Assembly: GCA_017886875.1 (NCBI GenBank) | Contig: JAGHIZ010000025.1 | Coordinates: 1 to 55,427, forward strand | Length of the DNA: 55,427 nt | Direction: 5' to 3' | Source of the DNA: Butyricicoccus sp. | GTDB taxonomy: Bacteria; Bacillota; Clostridia; Oscillospirales; Butyricicoccaceae | The notes under the pieces: model-generated | The model's database searches: none | What the model was told of the DNA's origin: nothing | What the model saw: the letters and a program-made list of their open reading frames with translations, nothing else | Shown here: in pieces, positions 25,079-33,755 of the stretch | How positions within the stretch are numbered: position 1 is the stretch's first letter | How the letters are laid out: every line of letters begins with the position of its first letter | Translations under genes and position numbers: made by a program

Positions 25079-25813
25079 TTACTTCAAATTGTAACGTTTG
25101 AATATTTTCCAGAAAGGTATGCCATGAAAGAAAAATGCCCTAAGTATCCAGTATCCACTTGCAAGGATAGTAAAAAGCCATGAAGGACAAAAACTCACTG
25201 TTGTATAACAAAGTCCATTGTTTTTACTTTTTGATATATTACTTGCGGTTTTTTGTGCAGATAAAAACATATTAAGGCTAAAAATAAACCAAAAGAAAAT
25301 AAATCCGAAAGCATTCCAAAGTAGAGAAACACCAAGAGTATGAAAATTAAAAGCAAGTGCTAAAGCACCTAAAACAGCAGATATTGCTGAAACAGGTATA
25401 TTCCATCTTAAAACACGATGCATTTCACCAGCACCCAATCCAAGACCACCACAGAAATTAGTGCCTGAGTGTTTGCACCATATTTTAACCATATTCAGTG
25501 CAAGCTCACACTGTTCACCCTCATAAAAACCACAGTTTAATAGTGCATATACATTAAGCTCTTTTGAAACAGTTTTTTCAAGTCTTTGTAAAAGTTCTAA
25601 AACATGTGAAGGTAGTCCGTCAACATACAAAGGGGTTACAAAAACAAGATTTTGTGCATTTTCAAGCTCACAAAGTATTTTTTTATCATCTGCACTACCA
25701 CGATAATTTATGGTGACACATTCGCCTTTGATAAATAATTTTGTTGTTCTAAGTAGATAACCAGACATACTGTTTTTCTTTTTGGGGGTTAAATTTATAA
25801 AAACCGTTTTCAA
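25079..25813 (-). CDS. Flavodoxin-like NAD(P)H-dependent oxidoreductase domain with C-terminal membrane segments
   Basis: I choose the TTG starting at 25813 (residues LKTVFINLTPKKK...) because GGAGG is six bases upstream and the codon overlaps the previous gene's stop as TTGA; the longer ATG form reaches 25834. It has about 244 residues. The N-terminal half looks like a flavodoxin-fold domain: INLTPKKKNSMSGYLL could be the phosphate loop, and VFVTPLYVDGLPSHVLELLQRLE matches the second conserved loop. The C-terminal third has hydrophobic segments near 130-175 and 205-225, unlike soluble reductases. Probably membrane-tethered; substrate unknown. Confidence 0.75.
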   Translation of the reverse strand: MKTVFINLTPKKKNSMSGYLLRTTKLFIKGECVTINYRGSADDKKILCELENAQNLVFVTPLYVDGLPSHVLELLQRLEKTVSKELNVYALLNCGFYEGEQCELALNMVKIWCKHSGTNFCGGLGLGAGEMHRVLRWNIPVSAISAVLGALALAFNFHTLGVSLLWNAFGFIFFWFIFSLNMFLSAQKTASNISKSKNNGLCYTTVSFCPSWLFTILASGYWILRAFFFHGIPFWKIFKRYNLK

Positions 25814-26295
25814 ATTATATCCTCCAATGTGCATATATTTTTATCAATGAAATTTACTATACATTCTTTGCAGTTCATATTTATAGCCATAGCATTAGCT
25901 GCACGTTTAGCAAGTGCTTTTTCCTCATCGGAAAGCTGTGAGCAGTCATAAAAAGTTATATAAAAAGTAGGTTTAGTTTGGTATCTCACTGCATGGTGCA
26001 TTCTGCCATGACGTTTTGAAAAAAACGGAAGTACGCCAGAAATACTGCGGTCTAGCACTCTTTTAACAGGTGCAGAAAATCCCCCGTAAGTTATTTTGCT
26101 TATAATTCTGACTGTTTCTCTATTTGTAAGCATTTCGCCTATGCCTTGTTTACCATCATGCATTACACATTCACTTGGTGTTTTAAGCCAACAGCCAAAA
26201 CAGCCTGTGCAGCGTGCTACACCCTTAGGGGCATAAATCATATCTACATTTTGCGGTTTATCTAGTGTTATATCTGTAATCCAGTATTCGTTCAT
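25810..26295 (-). CDS. Truncated flavodoxin-family protein with Cys-rich motif
   Basis: A 161-residue protein with CTGCFGCWLKTPSECVMHD at about 29-47, the cysteine cluster of one branch of NADPH-dependent FMN reductases, and RIISKITYGGFSAPVKRVLDR, the second flavin loop. It begins at about the second strand of the fold: the usual N-terminal GSPR-x-SNT phosphate loop is missing, and AAAGGAG places the start firmly at the ATG of 26295. It is translationally coupled to the downstream flavodoxin-like gene, which has that N-terminal part, so the two may act as a complex. This is inference. Confidence 0.78.
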   Translation of the reverse strand: MNEYWITDITLDKPQNVDMIYAPKGVARCTGCFGCWLKTPSECVMHDGKQGIGEMLTNRETVRIISKITYGGFSAPVKRVLDRSISGVLPFFSKRHGRMHHAVRYQTKPTFYITFYDCSQLSDEEKALAKRAANAMAINMNCKECIVNFIDKNICTLEDII

Positions 26296-26317
26296 TAAAT
26301 CACTCCTTTACAGATTA

Positions 26318-26346
26318 ATTATATCATAGTTTTTTGCTATAAAATA
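26318..26346 (-). promoter_or_regulatory. Extended -10 promoter of the flavodoxin pair
   Basis: On the minus strand TGATATAAT (26326-26318) is a perfect TATAAT with the TGn extension; the -35 region (TATTTT) is weak. Confidence 0.55.
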
Positions 26347-26470
26347 TTATGATAAATAAAATTTAATTCTATTAGATTGATTATTCACTAAAAAACATAA
26401 TATTTGCATATTTTTCCGATAAGAATGTATATTTTACTATGGAGTTTTACAAAAAATTCACAATCATATT

Positions 26471-26499
26471 GACAATATAAATTGTGTATGTTATGTTAC
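26471..26499 (+). promoter_or_regulatory. Promoter of the glycine riboswitch/AGCS transcript
   Basis: TTGACA (26471-26476), 17 bases, and TATGTT (26494-26499) with a TGT extension. The AT-rich stretch 26327-26470 between the two divergent promoters shows nothing else I can name. Confidence 0.8.
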
Positions 26500-26529
26500 T
26501 TTACAGTAATAAAATTCATACCGACAAAG

Positions 26530-26702
26530 GAAGTTCGTAGGAAAAGAGCAAAATTATGCTTGCCGAAGGAGTAACACTCTCAGGTGTCATATTATGACGA
26601 GGACTATGGACAGATGTGGCTCTGGAGAAGCTCATAAAATGAGTGCCGAAGGTGCAAGGCGTTAAAATTAATGCTAATCTCTCAGGCAAAAGGACAGAGT
26701 TT
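26530..26702 (+). ncRNA. Tandem glycine riboswitch
   Basis: Two glycine aptamers lie back to back. The first holds GGAAAAGAGC, GCCGAAGGAGTAA and GGACTATGGACAGA. The second holds CTCTGGAGAAGCTC, GCCGAAGGTGCAAGGC, CTCTCAGGCAAAAGGACAGAG. The repeated GCCGAAGG and CTCAGG...GGACAG cores are diagnostic. It precedes a sodium:amino-acid symporter gene, a known context for this class. Whether glycine raises or lowers expression is not settled by inspection. Confidence 0.95.
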
Positions 26703-26736
26703 GGAAAAATTATAATGTAATTTTTTCGATTTCCAA

Positions 26737-26773
26737 GCCAAGTCATGCTTTTTGCATGGTTTGGTGTTTTTTT
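26737..26773 (+). terminator. Expression-platform terminator of the glycine riboswitch
   Basis: A 12-pair stem (26737-26748 with 26754-26765, with G-U pairs) and a five-base loop precede GTTTTTTT. An upstream AT-rich hairpin at 26701-26729 may take part in the switch. Confidence 0.85.
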
Positions 26774-26805
26774 CTGTCGGCAAGGGGTAAGAAAGGAAAT
26801 CAAGT

Positions 26806-28176
26806 ATGGAACAATTAACAACACAAATTAGTGTGGTCAGCGACTTTATATGGAATAACTTGTTGTTATTTCTATTAGTCGGAACAGGTATCTTTTTTAC
26901 AATCCGTACACGTTTTGTACAGGTTCGTAAATTTGGTGAAGGTATGCGTCGCATGTTTGGCGGCTTTTCGCTAAATGGTGAACAGGCAAACCATGAAGGT
27001 ATGTCATCATTCCAAGCACTAACAACAGCTATTGCAGCTCAGGTCGGCACAGGTAATATTACAGGCTGTGCAACTGCTCTTTATTCTGGTGGTCCAGGTG
27101 CTATTTTCTGGATGTGGGTTTCTGCTTTTTTTGGTATGTCAACTATTTATGGTGAAGCAGTGCTTGCCCAAAAATATAAAACAACAGATGACACTGGTCA
27201 TGTAACCGGTGGACCAATTTATTATATTAAGGCTCGTTTTACTGGTAAATTTGGCAAGTTTTTAGCAGTATTTTTCTCATTAGCTATTATTTTTACTCTT
27301 GGATTTACTGGTAATATGGTTCAGTCTAACTCAATCGGTGCAGCTTGTTCAACAGCTTTTGGTATACCAAAAATCGCTATTGGTATCGCTTGTGCAGTTA
27401 TTGCAGGCTTTATTTTTATCGGTGGCGTTAAACGTATCGCATCTGTAACTGAAAAGTTAGTGCCTATTATGGCAGCTTTTTATATTGTTGGTTGTGTTAT
27501 TATTCTTATTATCAATCGTGAGAATTTAATAACTGCAATACAGTCTATTTTTATTGCGGCTTTTGACCCACAAGCTATTTTAGGTGGTGCAGCGGGTATT
27601 TCTGTAAGAGAAGCTATGCGTTATGGTGTTGCTCGTGGTTTGTTCTCCAATGAGGCTGGTATGGGTTCTACTCCTCATGCACATGCTCTTGCAAAGGTTG
27701 AAAAACCTCAAGACCAAGGTGTTATTGCTATTGTAGGTGTATTTGTTGATACATTTATTGTGCTTACATTAACCGCACTTGTTATACTTACATCTGGTTT
27801 ACTTGAGCCAAATGTTAAAGGTGCTTTACAAGGTACTCAGCTTGCTCAGGCAGCTTTCCAACATGCATTTAGTGGGTTTGGTAACTTTGGTAATATATTT
27901 ATTGCTATTTGTATGCTATTCTTTGCTTTTTCTACTATTATCGGTTGGTATTTCTTTGGTGAAACCAATGTTAAAGCACTTTTTGGCAAGAAAGCAACAA
28001 AGATTTATGCAGCTATTGTAGTGTTATTTATTATTGTAGGCTCTACATTGGAAGTTGAGCTTGTTTGGAAGTTATCAGATTTATTTAATGCTCTTATGGT
28101 ATTTCCTAACCTTATTGCTCTCTTGGCACTGTCTGGCATTGTTGCAGCAGCGGCAAAGGGCAAAGATATAAAATAA
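26806..28176 (+). CDS. Sodium:alanine/glycine symporter (AGCS family)
   Basis: A 456-residue polytopic carrier that imports alanine or glycine with Na+. Family motifs include TTAIAAQVGTGNITGCATAL near residue 76, FWMWVSAFFGMSTIYGEAVLAQKY near 104, and GLFSNEAGMGSTPHAHA near 280. AAGAAAGGAAA precedes ATG 26806. The glycine riboswitch in its leader argues that glycine is a natural substrate or signal. It is a single-gene transcript with a strong terminator. Confidence 0.95.
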   Translation: MEQLTTQISVVSDFIWNNLLLFLLVGTGIFFTIRTRFVQVRKFGEGMRRMFGGFSLNGEQANHEGMSSFQALTTAIAAQVGTGNITGCATALYSGGPGAIFWMWVSAFFGMSTIYGEAVLAQKYKTTDDTGHVTGGPIYYIKARFTGKFGKFLAVFFSLAIIFTLGFTGNMVQSNSIGAACSTAFGIPKIAIGIACAVIAGFIFIGGVKRIASVTEKLVPIMAAFYIVGCVIILIINRENLITAIQSIFIAAFDPQAILGGAAGISVREAMRYGVARGLFSNEAGMGSTPHAHALAKVEKPQDQGVIAIVGVFVDTFIVLTLTALVILTSGLLEPNVKGALQGTQLAQAAFQHAFSGFGNFGNIFIAICMLFFAFSTIIGWYFFGETNVKALFGKKATKIYAAIVVLFIIVGSTLEVELVWKLSDLFNALMVFPNLIALLALSGIVAAAAKGKDIK

Positions 28177-28184
28177 AAAAAATA

Positions 28185-28217
28185 ATCTCACCTGTAAAAA
28201 GCGGGTGAGATTTTTTT
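28185..28217 (+). terminator. Terminator after the AGCS gene
   Basis: Eight-pair stem ATCTCACC (28185-28192) with GGTGAGAT (28204-28211), then a T run that also contributes to the -35 box of the next promoter. Confidence 0.85.
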
Positions 28218-28244
28218 GACATTTATAAATGTAAGTGTTATTAT
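28216..28244 (+). promoter_or_regulatory. Promoter of the DUF1275 gene overlapping the upstream terminator
   Basis: TTGACA (28216-28221) begins inside the T tract of the previous terminator. TATTAT (28239-28244) is 17 bases on, with a TGT extension. Confidence 0.75.
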
Positions 28245-28271
28245 CTAAAAAAATAAATAGGGGCGATAATT

Positions 28272-28934
28272 TTGGTAAAAAGACAAATGTCAGAGTCATT
28301 TAGAATAGGTGCATTACTGGCGATAATAGGCGGTTTTTTTGATGCATATAGTTATTTATGCCGAGGTGGTGTATTTGCTAATGCACAAACAGGTAATATA
28401 GTTTTACTTGGTGTAAATATAGCAAATGGTAAAATGAATTTAGTGGGGCATTATTTAGTGCCTATTATCGCTTTTGCACTTGGTGTATTTATAGCTGAAG
28501 TTATGCGAAGATTTTTCGGGAAATATCAAAATAAATTTCATTGGCGACAAGCTGTTGTGCTTGTTGAAATTTTTCTTGTAATTATAGTTGCATATTTGCC
28601 ACAAAAGCATAATATGATAGCAAATACGCTTATATCTTTTATTTGTGCATTACAGGTTGAAACTTTTAGAAAGGTGCACGGTAGTGCATTTGCTACAACC
28701 ATGTGTACAGGCAATTTACGCTCTGCAACCGAGCAAATAGCAAAGTGGTATATAGACAAGGATAAACAGGCGATTAACAAAGCTATAAGATATTTAATGA
28801 TTATATTTTATTTTATAATCGGTGCTATTATTGGTGTGTTTGGAGTTAAATATTTTAGTGAGCTTTCAGTTATAATTTGCTCTTTAGTGCTTTTAATTGT
28901 ATTTATTATGATGTTCTGGGAAAATGAATTATAA
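28272..28934 (+). CDS. YoaK/DUF1275-family membrane protein
   Basis: A 220-residue protein with about six membrane segments. The family start pattern is clear: IGALLAIIGGFFDAYSYLCRGGVFANAQTGNIVLLG, where the Ala-Asn-x-Gln-Thr-Gly-Asn stretch is the DUF1275 hallmark. TTG 28272 follows AGGGGC at the right distance; ATG 28287 is an alternative. Function is unknown in the family. It converges with the DUF4363 gene, and their ends overlap by six bases on opposite strands. Confidence 0.85.
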   Translation: MVKRQMSESFRIGALLAIIGGFFDAYSYLCRGGVFANAQTGNIVLLGVNIANGKMNLVGHYLVPIIAFALGVFIAEVMRRFFGKYQNKFHWRQAVVLVEIFLVIIVAYLPQKHNMIANTLISFICALQVETFRKVHGSAFATTMCTGNLRSATEQIAKWYIDKDKQAINKAIRYLMIIFYFIIGAIIGVFGVKYFSELSVIICSLVLLIVFIMMFWENEL

Positions 28935-29309
28935 TATATTTGAAAGACATGGTGTTTCCATTTCTGGTAAATGAAGTAACATCATATTAAGCTCTTTAAT
29001 TTGAATAAGTGAGTCATTTTTATCTTCATTTAATACAGCTTGGTTTGCACGTTGAAACAATCTCTCTATATCATCAATTTCATTGTGTCTGCAAAGACTG
29101 CTTAAAAGTGATGAACTTTCAGACCAATGATTATATACTTTTTCCATTTGTTTGTGTGCGGTTGAAAAATCGTGTATATCAACTGCTTTTGCTGCTTTTT
29201 GCAAATGTTCAGAAAGTCCACTTGTTGTTTTATCTATATAATTATAAGATATAAAACAAGACGCTATAAGCAAAATTGATAAAACACACGCTATTATAAC
29301 CCTTTTCAA
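28929..29309 (-). CDS. DUF4363-family protein
   Basis: A 126-residue protein with an N-terminal membrane segment (about 5-25) and a helical extracytoplasmic domain containing AHKQMEKVYNHWSES. I choose the TTG starting at 29309, with GGAG eight bases upstream, because the earlier GTG overlaps that site. It starts two bases after the end of the DUF421 gene. DUF4363 proteins commonly sit next to DUF421 (YetF-type) proteins, supporting the call; function unknown. Confidence 0.78.
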   Translation of the reverse strand: MKRVIIACVLSILLIASCFISYNYIDKTTSGLSEHLQKAAKAVDIHDFSTAHKQMEKVYNHWSESSSLLSSLCRHNEIDDIERLFQRANQAVLNEDKNDSLIQIKELNMMLLHLPEMETPCLSNIL

Positions 29310-29311
29310 TA

Positions 29312-29986
29312 TTAGCACTCCTTTCTTTGAATAAATTGGTTTCCGCAGTCATCAAGTGTCATTAAAAATACATCAGATATAGCGGGTATATTTGCTTTTT
29401 TAACACGTTTTTCTATATCTTCTCTATCTAAATTTAAAAGACGTAAATTTCCGTTTATAATTTTGCCATCTGATATAACTATCAGCGGAAGTCCACTCGC
29501 TTGAGGTTCATAGCCTATCATTTCAGCAGTGACTGGCTGATATTTTGGATAAAGCACATAAGATAATTGCCCGCTTGGTTCAATAACACCATATTTTACT
29601 TCAGCAGGTGATGAAATATTATTTTGTCTTAGAGCTTCTAAAACTTCATCTGTTGTAAGTCTAAGCTCGCTCATTTTTTTTCTTTCAAGTTTGCCTTGAC
29701 GTATAATTACAGCTGAACGACCGTTAAAAGCTCTCCTAGCTTTTCGGCTTTTTAGACAGATAAAAGAAGTTAAAATTTCTATTGCAACAAGACAGAACAT
29801 AGGAATTACACCTGCAAAAAGCGGCACTGTTACATCTTGCATAGGAATTGCTGCAAGTTCAGAAATTAAAATTGTAACAACAAGTTCACTAGGTTCAAGT
29901 TCTCCAATTTGTCTTTTACCCATAAGTCTTAAAGCCACAGTCACAAGAAAATATAAAAGAAGTGTACGAATAAGCGAAATCGCCAT
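29312..29986 (-). CDS. DUF421-family (YetF-type) membrane protein
   Basis: A 224-residue protein. I choose the ATG starting at 29986 (MAISLIRTLLLY) with AAGGTGG eight bases upstream; the GTG form reaches 30010. Three N-terminal membrane segments are followed by the cytoplasmic domain with RLMGKRQIGELEPSELV, the hallmark, and RSAVIIRQGKLERKKM. In Bacillus such proteins are linked to spore or envelope membranes; the biochemical role is unclear. Paired with DUF4363 downstream. Confidence 0.88.
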   Translation of the reverse strand: MAISLIRTLLLYFLVTVALRLMGKRQIGELEPSELVVTILISELAAIPMQDVTVPLFAGVIPMFCLVAIEILTSFICLKSRKARRAFNGRSAVIIRQGKLERKKMSELRLTTDEVLEALRQNNISSPAEVKYGVIEPSGQLSYVLYPKYQPVTAEMIGYEPQASGLPLIVISDGKIINGNLRLLNLDREDIEKRVKKANIPAISDVFLMTLDDCGNQFIQRKEC

Positions 29987-30089
29987 ATATAAAACCACCT
30001 TAATATACACAGATTTTATATAAGTATTGCCTAAAAATAGGTAAAATATACGGTTTATATATTGCTTGTGTAAAAATAGAAGAATATAG

Positions 30090-30118
30090 TTGACAATTCA
30101 AAGCTTAGTGATTATAAT
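30090..30118 (+). promoter_or_regulatory. Perfect-consensus promoter of the ilv operon
   Basis: TTGACA (30090-30095), 17 bases, TATAAT (30113-30118): every position matches the sigma-A consensus. Control is therefore expected downstream, by the T-box. Confidence 0.92.
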
Positions 30119-30124
30119 GAAAAT

Positions 30125-30405
30125 AATTACAGATTATAAATGTGATGACCGAGTAAGTAACATAATAACTTGAGTTTGCAGAGAGCCATCGTTCGGTGTG
30201 AGATGGTAACGGTTTTGTGTGAAAGTCGCTCGTGAACGGCTGAGCTGAAAAGATTGATTTCCGACTAAGCACAGACGGTTTACCACCGTTAAAAGGTCTA
30301 CATTCATTACTGTGAATGTTGCTGAGGGGTCGTGTCTGGCACGACAATGAGAGTGGTACCGCAGAGCTTTTAGTCTTTGTCTCTTGAGAGACAAGGGCTT
30401 TTTTT
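30125..30405 (+). ncRNA. T-box leader of the ilvBNCD operon (probable tRNA-Val specifier)
   Basis: Stem I features are present: the AGTA element (30152-30159), the AGAGAG/GGTGTGAGA distal region, and on the 3' side GAAAGTCG. The conserved T-box core GAGAGTGGTACCGCAGAG ends at 30366. Reading the loop-E pair AGTA/GAA and skipping one base gives the codon GTC (30225-30227), valine, which fits acetolactate synthase control. Adjacent frames would give other codons, so the specifier is a moderate inference. Uncharged tRNA would stabilise the antiterminator. Confidence 0.9.
30372..30405 (+). terminator. T-box terminator upstream of ilvB
   Basis: Twelve-pair stem (30372-30383 with 30388-30399), including two G-U pairs, TTGA loop, then seven T. 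Its left arm competes with the T-box antiterminator. Confidence 0.88.
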
Positions 30406-30487
30406 AGAAATAAACACTTTTTCTATTTATTAGAGTAAAACGGCATCATAAAAAAGAGAGATGAATGCGAGGAGTGAAGGTTACACA

Positions 30488-32155
30488 ATGAAAATGAATG
30501 GTTCACAGATTTTGGTTGAAGTTCTGTTAGAGCAAGGTGTGGACACCATATTTGGTTATCCGGGAGGTGCAGTTTTAAATATTTATGATGCACTTTATAT
30601 AAACCGTGACCGTATTCGTCATGTGCTGACCGCACACGAACAGGGTGCATCACACGCAGCAGACGGATATGCAAGAGCTACTGGTAAAACAGGTGTATGT
30701 TTGGCAACATCTGGCCCTGGTGCTACAAATCTTGTAACTGGTATTGCAACCGCTTATATGGACTCCATTCCAATGGTTGCTATTACTGGTAATGTAGGTT
30801 CTACACTTATTGGTAAAGACTCTTTCCAAGAAGTCTATATAGCTGGCATTACAATGCCAATAACTAAACATAATTTTACTGTAAGACGTGTAGATGAACT
30901 TGCAGATACTCTGCGTGAGGCTTTCCGCATTGCTCAAACAGGCAGACCAGGACCTGTGCTTGTTGATATAACTAAGGACGTTACAGCGGCTGAATATGAA
31001 TATACTCCTAAACAGCCACTTGATACAAGTGTTACTTTTGATGTAAAACCTGACGAGATGCAAAGAATTGCAGATAAAATAAATGAGGCAAAAAAACCTG
31101 CTATTTATTTCGGTGGCGGTGTTCAAACCTCAGATGCTGGTAAAGAACTTTTAGCTCTTATGAAAAAGGCTGAAATCCCTGCATCTGGCACTATGATGGC
31201 GATTGGTACTCTGCCAGTAGATGAGCCTCTTTACCTCGGTATGGTTGGTATGCATGGTAAAGTTTCTTCCGGTTTTGCACTTGATAAAGCTGATTTGATT
31301 TTAGCTATTGGTGCAAGATTTTCTGATAGAGTTGCAACTGACCCTGATAGATTTGCACCAAATGCAAAGATTATTCATGTGGATATTGATGCTGCTGAAA
31401 TAAATAAAAATATGCAAACTGATGACTCAGTTGTTATGGACGCAAAAACTTTCCTAACTAATATTTTGCCATATGTCAAGGAGAATAAGCATACTGAATG
31501 GTTAGAGCAAATTAAACAGTGGAAGGAAAAGCTTGACTATCGTCCAAAAGATGATGACAGTGTGTTAAAACCACATCAGATTATGGGTGTTATTTCCGAT
31601 ATGGTTGGAGAAGATGCTATTATTGTAACTGACGTTGGTCAACATCAAATGTGGGCAGCTCAATATTCAAAAAGAAATAAAATCCGTCATTTCTTAACTT
31701 CTGGCGGTCTTGGCACAATGGGCTATGGTTATGGTGCTGCAATCGGTGCTAAAATGGCTCAGCCTAATAAAAGGGTTATCCATATAACTGGTGATGGTTC
31801 ATTCCATATGAACTTAAATGAGCTTTGTACATCAGTTTCTTATAATTTACCTATTATCACTGTTGTTATGAATAATAGAGTTTTAGGTATGGTTCGTCAG
31901 TGGCAAACAATGTTCTATAACAAGCATTATTCAGCAACCGACCCAGAGCGTAAAACAGACTATGTAAAACTAGCTGATGCTTTTGGTGCTAATGGTTACC
32001 ACTGTGAAAACCTAGATGAGTTTAAAGCCGCATTCAAAAAGGCTATGGAAAGCACAGATACACCAAGCTTAATTGATTGTGCTATAGATAAAGATGAAAG
32101 AGTTCTGCCAATGGTTCCAGCTGGCAAATCTGTTCGTGATTTTGTAATTGACTAA
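30488..32155 (+). CDS. ilvB: Acetolactate synthase, large (catalytic) subunit
   Basis: IlvB condenses two pyruvates, or pyruvate and 2-oxobutyrate, the first common step of Val, Leu and Ile synthesis, using thiamine diphosphate. ATG 30488 (MKMNGSQILVEVL) has AAGG seven bases upstream; an in-frame ATG at 30461 would add nine residues. The 555-residue protein has the catalytic Glu51 in AHEQGASHAADGYARATGK and the ThDP motif GDGSFHMNLNEL near residue 440. It is the first gene of the T-box operon. Confidence 0.96.
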   Translation: MKMNGSQILVEVLLEQGVDTIFGYPGGAVLNIYDALYINRDRIRHVLTAHEQGASHAADGYARATGKTGVCLATSGPGATNLVTGIATAYMDSIPMVAITGNVGSTLIGKDSFQEVYIAGITMPITKHNFTVRRVDELADTLREAFRIAQTGRPGPVLVDITKDVTAAEYEYTPKQPLDTSVTFDVKPDEMQRIADKINEAKKPAIYFGGGVQTSDAGKELLALMKKAEIPASGTMMAIGTLPVDEPLYLGMVGMHGKVSSGFALDKADLILAIGARFSDRVATDPDRFAPNAKIIHVDIDAAEINKNMQTDDSVVMDAKTFLTNILPYVKENKHTEWLEQIKQWKEKLDYRPKDDDSVLKPHQIMGVISDMVGEDAIIVTDVGQHQMWAAQYSKRNKIRHFLTSGGLGTMGYGYGAAIGAKMAQPNKRVIHITGDGSFHMNLNELCTSVSYNLPIITVVMNNRVLGMVRQWQTMFYNKHYSATDPERKTDYVKLADAFGANGYHCENLDEFKAAFKKAMESTDTPSLIDCAIDKDERVLPMVPAGKSVRDFVID

Positions 32156-32165
32156 GGAGGCAAAT

Positions 32166-32642
32166 ATGCAAAAGTATATATTATCAGTTATTGTAAAAAA
32201 CAATTCTGGTGTACTGGCAAGAGTCGCAAGCCTTTTTGGTCGTAGAGGTTTTAATATTGACTCACTTACAGTATCCGCAACAAGTGACCCAAAGGTTTCA
32301 AGAATGTCTATAATTGTTCAAGGTGATGAAAAAATCCTAGAACAAATTATAAAGCAGGTTTCTAAACTTGAGGAAGTTATTTGGATTGAGCAGCTTTGGG
32401 AAGAAGAAAGCTATTGCAGAGAACTTTTATTTGTTAAAATTCAAGCAAGTGATGCTGCTTCAAAAGATAGCATAAGAGAAATCGCTGAGGTTTATAATGC
32501 TGTTGTTGTTCAAAGTAGCTCAGATAGTATTATTGTTGAACTTACCGAAGTTCCAAGCCGAATTGATGCGTTTTTAAATGTAATATCACATTTTCATATT
32601 ATGGATATGTGCCGTTCAGGCGTAACCGCCATGATGAAATAA
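32166..32642 (+). CDS. ilvN: Acetolactate synthase, small (regulatory) subunit
   Basis: IlvN binds valine through its ACT domain and feedback-inhibits IlvB. AAGGAGG ends just before ATG 32166, so the shorter 158-residue form is preferred over TTG 32148. The N-terminal ACT domain reads SVIVKNNSGVLARVASLFGRRGFNIDSLTV, a standard signature. It lies ten bases after ilvB. The symbol ilvH would be equally valid. Confidence 0.95.
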   Translation: MQKYILSVIVKNNSGVLARVASLFGRRGFNIDSLTVSATSDPKVSRMSIIVQGDEKILEQIIKQVSKLEEVIWIEQLWEEESYCRELLFVKIQASDAASKDSIREIAEVYNAVVVQSSSDSIIVELTEVPSRIDAFLNVISHFHIMDMCRSGVTAMMK

Positions 32643-32684
32643 TTATATTGCTATATAAAAATTTATATAAAACCCATATTTTAG

Positions 32685-33692
<1,008 letters not shown>

Positions 33693-33701
33693 TAATATTA
33701 A

Positions 33702-33736
33702 GAAACGCCCGCCCAGCGGTGGGCGTTTCATTTTTT
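33702..33736 (+). terminator. Internal terminator between ilvC and ilvD
   Basis: A 12-pair GC-rich stem (33702-33713 with 33718-33729) followed by ATTTTTT. ilvD begins only 20 bases later with no promoter seen, so this probably attenuates rather than ends transcription. Confidence 0.85.
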
Positions 33737-33755
33737 ATATAAGGAGGAATGAAAA

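Noticed and set aside
26516-26954. Minus-strand open frames across the glycine riboswitch and start of the AGCS gene
   Set aside because: The conserved aptamer cores explain this region; the frames lack start signals.
30105-30394. Minus-strand open frames of 80-86 codons across the T-box leader
   Set aside because: They cover a structured RNA leader with conserved T-box elements; no coding signal.
30650-31126. 158-codon minus-strand open frame inside ilvB
   Set aside because: Cys/Ser/Thr-rich composition typical of antisense translation; ilvB is certain on the other strand.
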